From Typhlomys cinereus (taxonomy: Eukaryota; Chordata; Mammalia; Rodentia; Platacanthomyidae): DNA of 64,000 bases. This document shows, one piece after another, positions 34,535 to 47,639 of this stretch; the stretch's first letter is position 1, and each line of letters begins with the position of its first letter. A program made the translations under genes and the position numbers. The stretch is taken from assembly GCA_023101885.1 (NCBI GenBank), contig JALPQD010000075.1, positions 6,204,630 to 6,268,629 of the forward strand, written 5' to 3'. Under the pieces are notes generated by a model. The model had not been told where the DNA came from and ran no database searches. It worked only from the letters and a program-made list of their open reading frames with translations.

Positions 34535-35262
34535 GTCTTAATCTGTTTTCTGTTGCTATAACCAAATGCTTGAGATCAGGTAATTAACTAAGAACATGAT
34601 TTTAGGGCTGATGAAAAGTCCTAGCTGGTAAAGTTCCTGTATGCAAGCATGAGGAACTGAATTTGGATTTCCAAAACCCATGTAAAAGGCCAGTGTGGTT
34701 GCACCTATTTGCAATAACCCCAGCACTTATGGGGTGGAGACAGGTGAACCCCTGGCTCATTGGTCAGCCAGCCTAGTTAGTTGGCGAGTTCTAGGTTCAG
34801 TGGGATACCCTGTTTCAGAAAATAAAATGGGAAATGAATGAAGAAGACAGCCAACATCAACCTCTGGTCTCCAAATACATGTATACACGTATGCACATAA
34901 CCTTAGAAGAATGTCCATATAACTCCCACACACATATAGAATTTTGTTTGACAGATAGTCCTGGGGTCTGGGAAGTCTGAAACTGGCACTGATGTCCATG
35001 GGCTTCCATTTGCATTCTCATGATGACAGGGGCCGTCACAAGGCAAGAGCAGGTGTGCTAGCTCGGCCTCTTCCTTATGCTAGAAGGCCACCACCAGTGT
35101 AGCATATCACCAGTAGGGGCCCCACGTTCATGACCTTGTTTAATTCCAATGACCTCCCAAAGATTCAGCCTCCAAATGCCATCGACATATGAATCTGCAA
35201 CTAAGTGGGGCATTGAGTCTCCAACACTGAATCTTTGGGGGACAACATTCGCACCATAATAG
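34535..35262 (-). repeat. MaLR-type LTR interrupted by a B4-like SINE
   Basis: Left piece: 'cttaatctgttttctgttgctataacc' to about 34604. Right piece: about 34962 to 35262, including 'ccacgttcatgaccttgtttaattcc', 'gccatcgacatatgaatctgc' and 'gggggacaacattcgcacca'. Together they make one old reverse LTR; the B4-like SINE lies between them. Confidence 0.6.
34605..34961 (+). repeat. B4-like SINE nested in an LTR
   Basis: Order seen: 'agctggtaaagttcctgtatgcaagcatgaggaactgaat', B1-like 'aataaccccagcacttatggg', 'cattggtcagccagcctag', 'gagttctaggttcagtggg', 'accctgtttcag' and 'agacagccaacatcaacctctgg', ending in CA-rich sequence. This is the B4 composite layout. Confidence 0.75.
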
Positions 35263-38200
35263 ACTGGTGGTACTATTTATACATGGTCCTTTCCTATTCT
35301 TCTGTCTTCTGTACCTCAGCTTTGTTTGATATCTCTTGGTCTTGCCCTCAAGTAGAGAACTCTGGCCTCACATATCTGCGTGACTGGTAGAAGTTTCTCT
35401 AAAATGAACTGCTCCAGTTAGAGTCTCTTTGATGTAGCTTGGTTCATGACTTTACCCCTGAGCCTATCATGGGGCTAGGCAGATGGAATGCTCTGGGGGT
35501 CCCTATCCTTTCAAGCTGGGTGACGAGCTAACCCTTGAGATGCCTGAGCCTGGGATGGGGTAGGCTCCCTCAGGAAAGCGATATGCTATTTGCAGAAGAA
35601 ATAATGGTTGTTGGTCAGGCACCATTACACGTGTCGGTCAGAGGCTTCACAGAAGAAGACTGAGAACACCACATGCTCGGGCAATGCTCAGGCTGGCAAG
35701 TACTCTGTGGTATTCTAAATTCAGCCTGGCTTCTTGATTGTGGTTTAGCCTCTTAATTCATCCATCAGCTTGTCTCTCCTGTCACCTTTGTACTTCCTAG
35801 TCAGAGGGCCATTGTCCGGGGCATGGGCACCAAAGAAAGGGAGCCATTGAACCTGTGCTTTCAATTCACCCTCTGTCTTTGCCTGTCATGCCCTGTCCTG
35901 TGTCATGGGAATGAGGAAGGATGGTGCAGCCAGCCGGCTCTGGCTGGTGCGCATGAATCACCTGTAAGTCATGCAGAACAATGCTGTAGAGGGCTCAGGT
36001 TTCCAGGAACCTCGGTTGGCACATCCTTCTACTTCACACGGGATCTGGCCCTGGCCTCTGGCTCCCACGCTGTGCCTCACCCAGCAGCATCGCTTAAACT
36101 GTGTGGTTGAGCGTGTGGAGAAAAGAAAGAGCGGCCTTCCTGCACACGAAGGCCTCGGCCACGTGAGATAGCGCAAAGGGAAGACTGCTGGGGGCTGGAT
36201 CGCTGCCCGGCGTCTGAGATATTGGTTCTCCAGCCTGCAGGGCCTGGTGCTGCTGAACATGAGCCGTATTTCCAGACCTTGCTACGCTGTTCCACGAAGT
36301 TTTGTGCTCACGGATCCCAACCCCTGCCCAGGCAATCGATGGAATGAGAACCTGCGTCAGAAACAGGTTTAGTTCAGAAAGTTTTCATGATTATGAGACA
36401 TTTCATCATGAACAACTCTTATAGGGACACGTGGCAGACCATGTTCCAAGGTTAGATGAATAAAAATCACCATCTACCATTTAAACAATCCAGTCATTTC
36501 CCTGTAATGTTTTTCCTGGGAAGAAGACGGAGAACTGCAGTCTCTCTCACGGATTCTCTGAAATAAAAATCAACTTCTGCTAACGCTGCTGAAAGCTTTA
36601 TGTCGTCTTAGTGCACGCCACGCCTAACCTCAGCAGGACGCTGTTTCCTCATCGGAGGATGCAGAGCAGAGAACTCCACATAATGGCTCAGTTGTCTGAT
36701 GTCTACTTAATGGATTAGCAGAGTTAACAAGTGATATCTTATTCCTGGCTCCTCCACTGAAATGTGATAGTTCCAAAGGCGTAGAAGCCGTTCCCACCCG
36801 GTGACCTTCCTCCTTTCAGGGAATGAACATATTTACTTCTCTCAGCCTAGGCTTTTCTCCTCCCTGTAGGATAACCCAAAACATCTGGAGATGCTGTGGG
36901 GTCTCTCTCAAGGAGAGTACATGTTCGTTTTAGCTTTTACTTTTGCAGGAGATGATCCCGACAACTAGAAATTAGAAGCCAGAGTTATGGCAGCGAAGGG
37001 CCGAGGGCTGTCTCCCACTCTCCCACATAGAGCTCTCCTCTTCTCCCTTTTTTCATCTTCTTTCCTTCCCAGAGACATTCCCCTGGACCTTGAGAATTTA
37101 AGGCTCAGAAGCTTTTCCGTGTCTTCTGTTTCCAGCTCAAGAAGGGGCTGTCCGGAGTGGAACTTGGCCTTACAGATTCTGAGTGTTTCCTCTGGGCTCT
37201 GCCTGAGGCCTGGGCCGGTGGTTAATGAGCAGGATTTACCTCTTCTTTAAAGCCACCTAAAGGCCATCAAGCTCTTGCCTTTGGAGTGTAAGTTACAGTG
37301 GAGACCTTGGAGACATTCGGAACTCGTTCCTCTCCATCTCCTCTGGTTAGGGGCTGTACAAAGTTGCTGTGTGTCTCCTCTGATCACTCCTTGTATTCCA
37401 TGCTGTCTCCCTGTGCTGTTAGAAGGACCAGTTGAGTGTCCACTATGTGACAGGAGTCTAGGAGTGTCTTTGCACACCTAAGCTCTAGGTCTACTTGCAG
37501 CTGAAAGGAAAGGGGAAAGAGGACTACCAATGGTAAGATACCACAGGAGGTAGGTGGGTCTCATCTCCATTGCCTTGTGATTTCTCCCTTCAAAGTCAAT
37601 GGCCAGGACTCGGAAGGTCGACTTTCATTAATGCTCGGAAAGAAGGCAAATGGGTAAAACCCTTATGAGTGGCTGTGGGTCACAGGCCTTCTGACTGCTG
37701 TAGTGAGCTGAGCGCTGCGCAGAAAATCCAGCAAATAGGATTTCGTGAAGGTGGCATGTTTGGGTAAGAGACATACTTTCCCTTGGGATGGACAGTGGGC
37801 AGAGAGGGAAGGAGGAAGGCACACAAAAGCAGTGTAAGGGGACACAGGAGAGAGATGGGAAGACACTTATGAGGTGGGGGACCTCGGACAGCCTTCCTTG
37901 TCTGCTCTGACGGAATGCACTGCAGGTGGAAAGTGAAAGACTCACTGTTTGCAAGGTTCACGTTTCCACACATGAAGAAACACACAAAAGCTGTGTTCCA
38001 ACCGTGCTCCCTTCTTTCTCGCTCCAACTTGCTTCTTTAAGACCATTTCATCTTGGAAGAGGCTATTCTCCACCAGCCCTAGTGGTCCTGGAACAGGGTA
38101 CGGTACCTCCAGCTGAGAAAACAACCCCAAGAAAGAGAGTACACTCAGGTTCGCCCGCCAGGCCCAAGGCAAGAAAGAGAGCCTTCCTCCCGGGGGCTGC

Positions 38201-41200
38201 CTGCCTCCCCCCCTGGGGCTGGAGAGCAGCTTTGCCCATCAGGTGGGACCTACTGCCCTGGAGCTGTGTGGAGCATAAAGAGATTTACAGTCTTCTACTC
38301 TGACTTTTATTTAGTGGAAAGCAGAGTATAAAAAAATGAGGCAGCCAATAACACCATAACAGGAAATAAAAGGGGGAAGAAAGGAGAGACGCGTGCTGCG
38401 TGTAGAGCATACATCTGCACTCAGGTACTCACAGCTGCAGCTCTTCGCTGCCATTCTGGTGGAAGCGACATGACCAGTGGACCAACAGATCTGGCTGCTT
38501 CACTGTCTGGTCTGGGGGCCCCGGGTCTAGCACCCACCAAGAAAGGCCTTGGGTGAAATCCCAAATGGACCTTGTCATCTTCCTCTATTGCTAGGACATC
38601 TTTGGGTATTGGAAGTAGCTTTTCTTATCTTTTTATTTTTCCTGGTGTGTCTCACACTTCTCAGGAAATAACTGGGTTTAAAAATGACCTGATGTTTAAG
38701 ACCCATTTATGGGCTATGGACATGGATGTGTCTGTGTGCAGAAAGAAAGAATCGTCATACTTTTCCTTTCAAGCAGCTGGCAGTTTAAGTAAAACCTGAC
38801 ATTGCAAACCCCCATCCTAGTTTTCTATCTGGTGTTGGGAAAACCATGAAAATTCCTAATGATAGAATGTGCTTCGAATAGGCAATTGCTTCCACTGAAG
38901 ACTAAATCTGGCTCTGGAAACAACTTCTCCTCTTTCAACATTGCTACCTGGACTGTGTTCATCAGCTAAATTCAGGTGGAAGATATCAGATGCCTATAAA
39001 AATATCCTAAAGCCATGCCTAACCTTTAAGGGGGAAAGGTCTAGATGTTTCATTAAACATTTATCACTTTTTTTTTGGAGGGAAAGAAACCTTGTTTTCC
39101 TCTCTTGGGGAATTACCCAGAAGCAATAAAATGCTGTTTTATAACTGAATATCCCAGTTTACATCTCGTGGAATGAGGCAAAATAAATACAAATTCTCAC
39201 AGCCCATATGCTCGCGGCCCATATATTTTAAAAAGTGTTGTCATCGTGCACCAATGCAGTTTAAGTATGTTTCTTTCATGTTCAACCACATGGAGCAGGG
39301 TGAATTTAATTTCTCCATCAGTCTTATTCTCCCATGAATGGCGGCTTGATTTCTCTGTATAGTTTCTTAGTAAAAAGGAGGAGCAAGGGTCTTCTTTCAT
39401 ATTTAAGATGTAAAATAAAAGTCAGAGGGTAATTCCTAGTGCCGAATCCTGTCTCTCTTTTCATCTGACTTCACATTTTCCCCTCAGTGGCTGTACTGTG
39501 TTTTTCCTCAAGGTTTTCTTTCTCTTAGAGTATATATGTAGTTTTTGAAGCAGATTCTCCAGTCCTACAGATTGCAGAGTCATGAAAGGGGACAATTCCA
39601 GATCTGGGGTTAGTTTCAGAACAATCTGGTAGAATGCAGTGGGAAGGGACAGTTTAGGCAAAACCAGTCTGGTCACCAACCAATTTTTAGTGACTGTTGT
39701 TGGACACGTGGAAGTTTCAAATATGACCAAAGTCTTCTATACAAAAACATCTTTTGTTCTCTCACAGATTCACCAGTTTTCCTTGGCCGAGTCCTGGTTT
39801 ACTGATCCACAATTCTCTCTTCTAGACTCTGTTTTTTCTTTTCTGTAAAAGACCATCATTTTTTTTTCCCAGTGTACCATCTCTCATAAAGAACATTCAA
39901 CATGGGCCAGTCCTCTAAGCCGTGGCGTGAATCTATTTTCTGTGATCTAAAAAGATCGTCTTAAACACTGAACATGTTGAAATAGAAAGCTCCTAATTGA
40001 CACGGGGAAGAGGAGCTTCTTCACAGGAAGGAAACCAAGCTCTGGGAATTAGGTATGTTTAGCAGAGCCATGTGATGTGTGCTGAGTACAATCAGAATGT
40101 GCGGAGGGACACTGCCTTCCGAAAGTCTTCCCACCCCCAGGCTCTTCAGAGCATTGTAACGCTCAGTTCATTTTGCTACATAAAAAGACAAATAGCCAAC
40201 AAAGCAGATAACAGTGTCAAAATTCCCAGTGATGTCAATACCCAAAAATGACCAAATAGAGCCAAAAACTGAATATTAACAGTTCCAAAGTCCAACATTT
40301 AGGAGAAAATGATCAAATGCAATAGTGTGACCAAGACCGTACATTTATATACAAAAGATCTGAGATTTCTCAAAAGTTAGCCCAAGCCAATAAGGAAATG
40401 GAGTTACTGACAAGCTAATATGCTTTCAGTTGATAAATCCATACATTAATACGTTGGTCTTAATACATTCTCAGAATCCAGAAAAGAGGGAGGCAGTGGT
40501 CTCATACAGGACACCCAGAGGAAGAATAATACATGGGCATCTGTCTGAAGAGAAACGAGAGTTGGTAGTTTGAGAGGCAGAAGGTACAGAGAGTCTCTGA
40601 TAAAGTGCCATAAGCTCTTTCCTCCCATCTTCCCCACTACATGCAGCAACGAAGCAGGACAGGGTCTGAGGTGGGTGGGAGGAGAAGCCCAGAATGCAAA
40701 GCCCTGTTGCATTTCCCATGTTTTTCCTGCAGTTCCCTCCTGTTTGGTCTAGTATGTGGGTGCAGCTGTGGAAAGGCTCGGCAGAGTGAGGTAACGAAAG
40801 TTGCAGCATTCCAGATGGAGGATCAAAAAGCGCAGCCCCAGGGATCTGGAGAGCCCTCAGTAGAGCACAGGAGAGAGCATTCTGGGAAGCAACCCCATTG
40901 AGTTGTTATGAATAAATTCTGGGCTTGCCCCCGAGCTTTGCAGAGCTGAATCTGATTCTAATCAGCACACGGAGAGCTTTGAGAACTGAAATAGCAGACC
41001 ACAGTCTAGGTCCAAGACCAGCCACTGTATATAGAGCTTGTGCAGGGCCCATCTACCCATGTACTACAGAGGATTTGAAAATTAACTGATCTCTAGGCCA
41101 CGGACCAAAGATGGTGGTTTATCACTTATGTGGGCACTTATCTAGGTTTTGATGGTTGCCTAAAGCAAAACAAAACAGCAACAACAGAAAAACCTTAGCA

Positions 41201-43277
41201 TTTCCCATAGGATCCAATCAAGTCCCAGAGTGTCATCTCCTCACAGTCAAAATGTCTGGGACACAGTTTGGAACTAACATAAAGCTAGAACAAAAAGCTC
41301 AACTCAGGTGGCAAGATGCTAAAGGAGTTTATCCAGATTTTGAAGTTGTGGAACAAAGATGTTAGAGAAACTATTATTAAAATAGCACAAAATAAAATTG
41401 TGAACACTGGAAGCAAAAGTATAAATGGTTAATCTGAAAAATGCAGTTATTGAAGGAGAAACCTCATGAGATGACTTATTACTTGTGTTAAATGTTAGCT
41501 GTTCAGTTGTTAAGTCTGTCACTTTTAAAAATTGTAGCCACTTTGGAAAATTAAACTGTAAATCTCTGAAAATTTAACAATTGGCTGTGATGAACTAGTT
41601 AGACCAGCCAGACCTTGCAATAGAATTGATACATATCACAAATAGATTTTCATAAAGAATTATAAATCATTCCATGCTTAGTACTTAGAGAACTCTGAAC
41701 ATGAAAGGCACTGTGGACACCAAGCGAGAAGGGACATTCCCTTGTAACTAATCATGGTTCATGTCCAGCAAGCGTATCAGGGATGTTAATGCCAAGTGTT
41801 GATGTCCTTATCTCTTGTGCTTTGCAATGACTGGACACCTGCAACACTCAGCCCTTCAGTCTTCCCTGTTGTCTTGTCTTCCTTCTATGCCTTCTCTACT
41901 ATGACTCATTTTGGCTTTTTGATAAATTCCCTGTATTTTTTTTTCTTTGTTGAGAGGATTTCTCCCATTGTTCTCTTCCAGATTCACTTCCCTAAGTACA
42001 TGCATGCTTCAAAACTGCCTCTCCCAGCTCCCTCTTCGCAGCCACTAAATCACGGAGATGATGGGGCTGTCTCATGGGTTTGGCAAGGCCAACTCCGGGA
42101 CAATGTTGAGCGTCAGCTCCCTTGCTGAGGGTCAGAGGCATGTAATCCATCCTCGTCTCTCCACCTGGGCTGACCTTCCTCCCACCACTTAATTGCCAGA
42201 GCCCCATATCTCTGCTAACAGGAATGGGATCAGCCCAATGGTAAGAGATGATGTGATTTTCCTCCTTCATTCTCAGATGGACTGTAGATCACCCATGCAA
42301 TATCATCAGTATCGCTGGGACTCATTTGGGAAACACTGCATTTTATGACTTGAGAATACAGTGCACACACGTCACCGAAAATCATCCCCAACTACAGGAA
42401 TTTGACTCAATAGCTAATTCCTCTTAATTTGCACACAGCTGTTCTACCTGTGTTGACAATTCTCTCGAAGAAAAATGTTGCCCCTTGCGGGGTGGAAGCT
42501 TCTGTTGGCTTTGCCAGCAGTTCAGAAATAAATGGAGTGCTAATACAAGGCAGCTTTTTGGTGAACCATGGGCTTGCCAAAGTGGCTGGTCCTCCCACAA
42601 CATCAGGGAGGTTGAAGTGAACTTTCACAAGTGGTGCCTGAGGTTTAAGGCTGGCTGGAGAGGAAAACAAACAGAGGAGGCATCTGTGCCTGTCCCCATT
42701 TGGGAACCCATATTTCAACTCGGAATGGTTGAAATTCATAATTAAGTTCCAAGTGGGAGCTGACCGCCGCAAGACACCATCTCACCACCCTTTTATGTGC
42801 ACTTTGAAGTTGTTATTTGAACTCCATCCAGAGCGTTTAAAGGCGAATTTGTAAACTCACTTGTGGATGGCCAAGCTAGGCGGTTGGTTTGCTTATTCAA
42901 AAGAACAGAACTGTACTCACAAACAGAGTAAGTGGAGTGTGATTCATAATCATAGTCATGGGTATCATACCTCTTTTCTATAAGTAGCACTATGATGGTC
43001 CACTATGGTTTCACTTGACCGTACTATTTAAAATGATAGGCATCACATTCTGAATTTAGATCTTGTCCTGGGCTGGTGACATGTTGGTCCACACTTTGCA
43101 GCATCTGTGGTCCTAGTTCCTAGCCAGCCACAGTCACACTTTCTCTAGATCACTATGTTTCAGAATATGTAGAATTGTTTGCTTTTTAAAACCACTTCTG
43201 ACATTGTGGGTTCTTCAGTAGGATGAGTAAGTGCAATCTCTTTCATTTCTGTATCTTTGCCTCCTAACAAAGAGCTT
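35263..43277. other. 8-kb stretch without recognisable interspersed repeats
   Basis: I found no SINE, LINE, LTR or long microsatellite here, although the rest of the window averages several per 5 kb. No frame in it has a recognisable domain. Frames such as 37926-38303, 42407-42772 and 41796-42128 overlap frames on other strands and are not supported as genes. Confidence 0.5.
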
Positions 43278-43324
43278 GAGAGTGAGTGAGTGAGCGAGTG
43301 AGTGAGTAAGTGAGCGAGCGAGCC
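43278..43324. repeat. (GAGT)n microsatellite, impure
   Basis: GAGT units with GAGC and AAGT variants. Confidence 0.9.
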
Positions 43325-43644
43325 AGGTGTTTGTGATCATCTGCAGGGCTGAGAGTCCAAGGTCGGCACTTCAGTCAGCAGCAAACTTACCTTCCTTTGA
43401 TTACAACTAATGTCCTAAAAGATGGGGGAAAAATCAGCTCACCAGCTCAGAAATGAAATTTCTTTTTTTGCTGATGCTCAGAAAATGATCTTGCACTTAT
43501 TCTCATTTACCCCATTCTTTTGACTCTGATTTAAGAAAAGCTGAATGTATCTCTCCCCCTGTGGATGTTTGACAGCTGCTGTCTTTCTCTATATTTTGCA
43601 CTCCCCAGAATCAATAGTAGTAGGGTTTTCTCCAAAATAATTTT

Positions 43645-43681
43645 TAAAAAATTTTAAAATTATTATTTATTCAATTGTGCA

Positions 43682-43735
<54 letters not shown>

Positions 43736-43944
43736 ACCATGAGTGAATTCGGAAACCACCATGGACGCCTCCACCTCCTCCTTGTTTACTCTGCCCGGGG
43801 ATTCACAGGCTCCGCCCTACCAGGACCAGAAACACAGGCCGCCCCCGCTTCCACCAGGCATCTATACGTGGGATCTGGGATCCGAACTCAGGACCTTCCG
43901 CCTGCAAGGCAGAGGCTTAACCCCTGAGCCACCTCTCCAGCCCC
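43645..43944 (-). repeat. Abundant tRNA-headed SINE, young
   Basis: A/T tail, 'ttcaattgtgc', a (TG)n run at 43687-43732, 'agaaccatgagtgaattcgg', and the reverse head 'gagccacctctccagccc'. Target copies tctccaaaataatttt (43629-43644) and tctccaaaagaatttt (43945-43960) differ at one base. Confidence 0.92.
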
Positions 43945-43960
43945 TCTCCAAAAGAATTTT

Positions 43961-44452
43961 GAGGACCCTGGTGAAAAAAATTCTTCTTTTAGGTACTTCA
44001 CAGAAAGACACAGCTTGCATAAAAAACACTATCTGTGATTTTAGAAATTCATGGGGGAATTGTTAGGGAAAAATGTCTAGAAAGGACTCTTGAAGAGTGA
44101 TAATAGATAAAAGTTCTAAATAGGTATATTTTTTAGTAACTTGCTACTTGTAACACCAATCAGTTCAAAGTCTGTGACTAGTTAGTCTCAAAAAGATCTA
44201 GGTTGGACAGGGTGGAGATAAAAATTTACCAATTATTATTACTTTTCAGTTTTAATGAATGCTTTATTTCAGCTAGCTTTATTATTGCTAAGAATTTGCC
44301 TGATGACATAATACCCATGTTTACACTGTGATTTATCTATGCATGTCTCAACTATAGTAAATAAAATGGATATAACTTTTTTTTAAAAAAACAAGAATTC
44401 CAAATGCAAGGCCGTTTTACTTTAGGCAGTATAAGCACTGAGAAATTATCTT
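43961..44452. other. Unassigned AT-rich sequence
   Basis: No gene or repeat recognised. Confidence 0.4.
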
Positions 44453-44466
44453 TATCATACAAATAT

Positions 44467-44915
44467 ATTTTTTAAAGATTTTTTTATTTTTAATTTTTTA
44501 AATTTATTTCTTCCACTCACACAAAGTTGACAAGTACCCCATTCCCCTCCCTCCCTCCACTCCTCCCTGGATCCCCTTGCTCCCTCCCCTGTTTTCCTTT
44601 TCCTTTCCCCCCTCCCTCCCTTTCTCCCAGTGCTCCCCCCCCCATTCCTGGAGTATCCTTTAGTGTACATGTCAAACTTCTCTCTGGGTCCTCTTCTCTG
44701 ATGAGGTGTAAGGACTCAGTGGCATTGCCTAGAACTATTTCTTGTGTTCCTTTAGTATAGGAACACTATTGTGGCTGTTAATCCCTTGCCTCTATGAATC
44801 CTAGTGCCTGTGATCCACGCTAGACTTTGGGGGTTCAATGATATGTTGGTCATTACACAGGTCATGCAAAGTCCTATTATGATTACTTAGGCCTTAACTT
44901 GTATAGAGTATCTTG
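44467..44915 (-). mobile_element. LINE-1 3'-UTR fragment (second subfamily), short
   Basis: T-rich end, 'tttcttccactcacacaaag', pyrimidine tract (44539-44645) and 3'-UTR sequence colinear with 29633-30035. The perfect 14-bp target duplication tatcatacaaatat flanks it at 44453-44466 and 44916-44929. Only about 450 bp of the element was copied. Confidence 0.95.
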
Positions 44916-44929
44916 TATCATACAAATAT

Positions 44930-46847
44930 CATGGTAAAATATATTATTAAATTTCTGGGTACAGTGTATTATTGCTGCTTTTGTTGAGCAAAGAGCTAAG
45001 AAAATCTTCCCTGTTGTTCATAAAGAATCATATGCCTTTTAAAAATCCATGATACCAGTATTTGAGCAAAAGCTAATCTATTTTCATAGAGGATTATGGG
45101 CGAGGCATAAAAAAACATTCTATTAAAAAGAAAACAAATCTGAGCTGTATATTTGAAGCAAAGAAGATAATACTTTCCAAAGCAAATGAAAGAGTTTCTT
45201 ATTTTTTTCTCAGGCAGAGAAAGTTTGAAGCTAGCCCATGTATGATTTCAAAGTCCCAGACAGATTGGAGAGTGTATATTTTATAGTAGATTGGTGAGCT
45301 AGTGCTAGATCCTGTGTATATTTTATAGTAGCATGGAATTTAAAAAATGGCAACACCTACAATATTATTCCACCTACATCATAACAAATACAGGGAGCCA
45401 GGTCACTGGAGTTGGTGATTTAAATAAATACTGCAGATGGAGAGGTACCTGCCATGGTGGGGAAAGGTCACGGAATGACATTAATCTGCCTGGTGTTTGA
45501 AATACACTCTCCCTTTATGATCAGCATGAAGCCCCACGTAAGGCCAGTTTGCATTTGTAAGGAAGTCACTGAGATATAATTTCATGTTCTACTTTGAAAA
45601 TTGGGGGCTCGGTGTTATCATGACTTAGGCCATGATCTTGATGGGTTATACTGGAACGTAGTTTGCTGCTACAGCATCCAGACCGATTTGTTCCTTTGGA
45701 AAGTAATGTGATAGTTTCTCAGTATAAAGTCTAGAAGGCAACCTGAGCAGCAAGCTGGAGCCAGAGGCTGGGTTTTGAGAGGTGCTGGTACAATCCAACT
45801 TCAGGACAGAGGAGAGAAAAGGAGGGAGGCACGGAGGGAGGGAGGGAGGGAGAGAGAGAGACTCTGAATGAAATAAGGCAAACTGAACTTTTCTCATGAG
45901 GGAACTGTCATGTTTCTCACTGGAAGAGACATTGGAAGAAAGGGACAGATTTTCTCTAGAGGACCAGAGAGGCAGCTTCACATCCTTCAGTATTGTCCCT
46001 TGCTCCACACGTTCCTGAAAACCTTGAAGCATTCCTGTTTCCGTTCATGTCAAAGAAAGAATGTTTCTGAGCTTTTTCTTTCAGTTAGTGGTTAATCCCA
46101 AAGAGTTTTACTGACAGCTTAGTATCTTTTAGACTTGTTTCCTTTCCACGTTCACATGTGAAATATGTACCAAGAGGTTGACATATTGAAAGTTCTCTCT
46201 AAGTAATAACTCCATGGATGGGCTCCCCTCAAAAGCAAAGGTTACACAGTAAGACAGACCTGGGTCCACCTATGCCACAATGACTGGGTTATTATTCCAG
46301 GAAAACACCTTGAGAGCATAAGGCTTAAATCAAGATTAACTTTCCTGTTTGCTTCAGGAAATTCCTTCATCAGACTCATTAGAGAATAGCCCTGACCTGC
46401 ACGAACAGCTTGTTTATTAGGACTACAGTTGACTTACCAAGACCCATTTCAAGAAGGTTATTCTGCCCAGTCCACCAACCTTATGACCATTTCTAGCAGT
46501 TTCTTGTCCTTAAAGATCTGCCTCAAATAACCTGAGTCCTAAGTTCTACACGTGCCCTATTCCTGACTTTACTCTCGCGAAGGCTGCAGAGATTCTTCAA
46601 GGTGGTGGGTTTTCTTACTGCAATAAGCTCAAATGTATTTGGTTTTGCTTAATGTGCAGTTAGTTGATCCATCATATCTGGGACATTCAACTGTCAACAT
46701 TACATGGACTCCGATCCCTGTGATTCATGCGTCATTTGTGTGGGGGCAAAACCAGCCTTGTACCACTAGGCCTTGAGTTACTTCGGTTTTATTAAGTTGA
46801 GTTTCTTTTCTTTTTCTTTTTCTTTTTTTTTTTAAAGAAGGACTAAG
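44930..46847. other. Unassigned non-coding sequence
   Basis: No gene recognised. An 18-bp direct repeat, gtgtatattttatagtag, occurs twice about 41 bp apart (near 45272 and 45313). A GGGA-rich run lies at 45826-45862. Confidence 0.35.
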
Positions 46848-46936
46848 ATTATGCTTGAATCCAATTGTCCAGCACTGTATAGCCTGTGTGAGGCCCTGGA
46901 TTCGATCCCTAAAACTGCAAAGAGAAAAGGAAAAAA
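46848..46936 (+). repeat. ID-like SINE, diverged
   Basis: Reads 'gtccagcactgtatagcctgtgtgaggccctggattcgatcccta' in the order of the ID right part, then an A-rich tail. Confidence 0.6.
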
Positions 46937-47638
46937 GATAAGGAAGTCTATAATTTTTTAAAAATTAATTTTGTTTTTTACTTTTACTCTTTCACAATCT
47001 CAAACATGGAGACAATGCATTTTGATCACAGCGACCCCTTTTTCCTACCGCTTCCCCTGGACATTTTCTTAGCGTGTCCCTTCTGCCTTTATGTCCTAAT
47101 TTTTTAAATTGGACAATATAAGATAATATGTAAATAGTAAAAGAATATACATTAAGGGTGTAGTTGTGATTGCGCTCCCAGTTCCACAGGTTAAGAACAC
47201 ATGACAAAGCTGAAGAATGGCAGTTTTGTCTATCTTCTGTGAGACTAAAAGCTCATGGTTTCCAGATGGAACTCCAGCCCACAGAAGGCCGCCCCCGTCG
47301 CGAGCACACAGGAGACCTACCACCTCGTGAGCGTGTGGAACCCAACCACACCGTGTACACGTGCAGCCCACCCCACGGAAGGTCTTCATGCGGTGAGTAC
47401 ACAGATAAGGAATTCAGGTTTCTGGCAGGCAGTGTAGTATGTCGGGCCGTTAATCATTCAGCTGTCCTCAGGTCAAAATGCTGAATGTAGAAGTCGTCTC
47501 CTCTCCGCCACCGTCTACCACACACGGGACACAGCAGCCACATGTGCAGAGCCTCCAGGGGCAGGAGGAAGTCTGTAATTTTATCTATTTGATTTTTTTA
47601 ATGTCTAGGATAAAATTATTTTTTATCGTTTTTTTCAT
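46937..47638. other. Unassigned sequence with a splice-donor-like site
   Basis: No gene assigned. A 104-codon plus-strand frame spans 47170-47484, and inside it 'gcg/gtgagtac' at 47390-47399 fits a splice donor. CpGs cluster at 47286-47340. The protein is not recognised and all three relevant frames are partly open, so this is only a candidate exon. Confidence 0.25.
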
Positions 47639-47639
47639 G

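Noticed and set aside
38500..43000. Several 85-125-codon frames as exons
   Set aside because: None shows a recognisable protein; frames on opposite strands overlap and splice-site context is not convincing.
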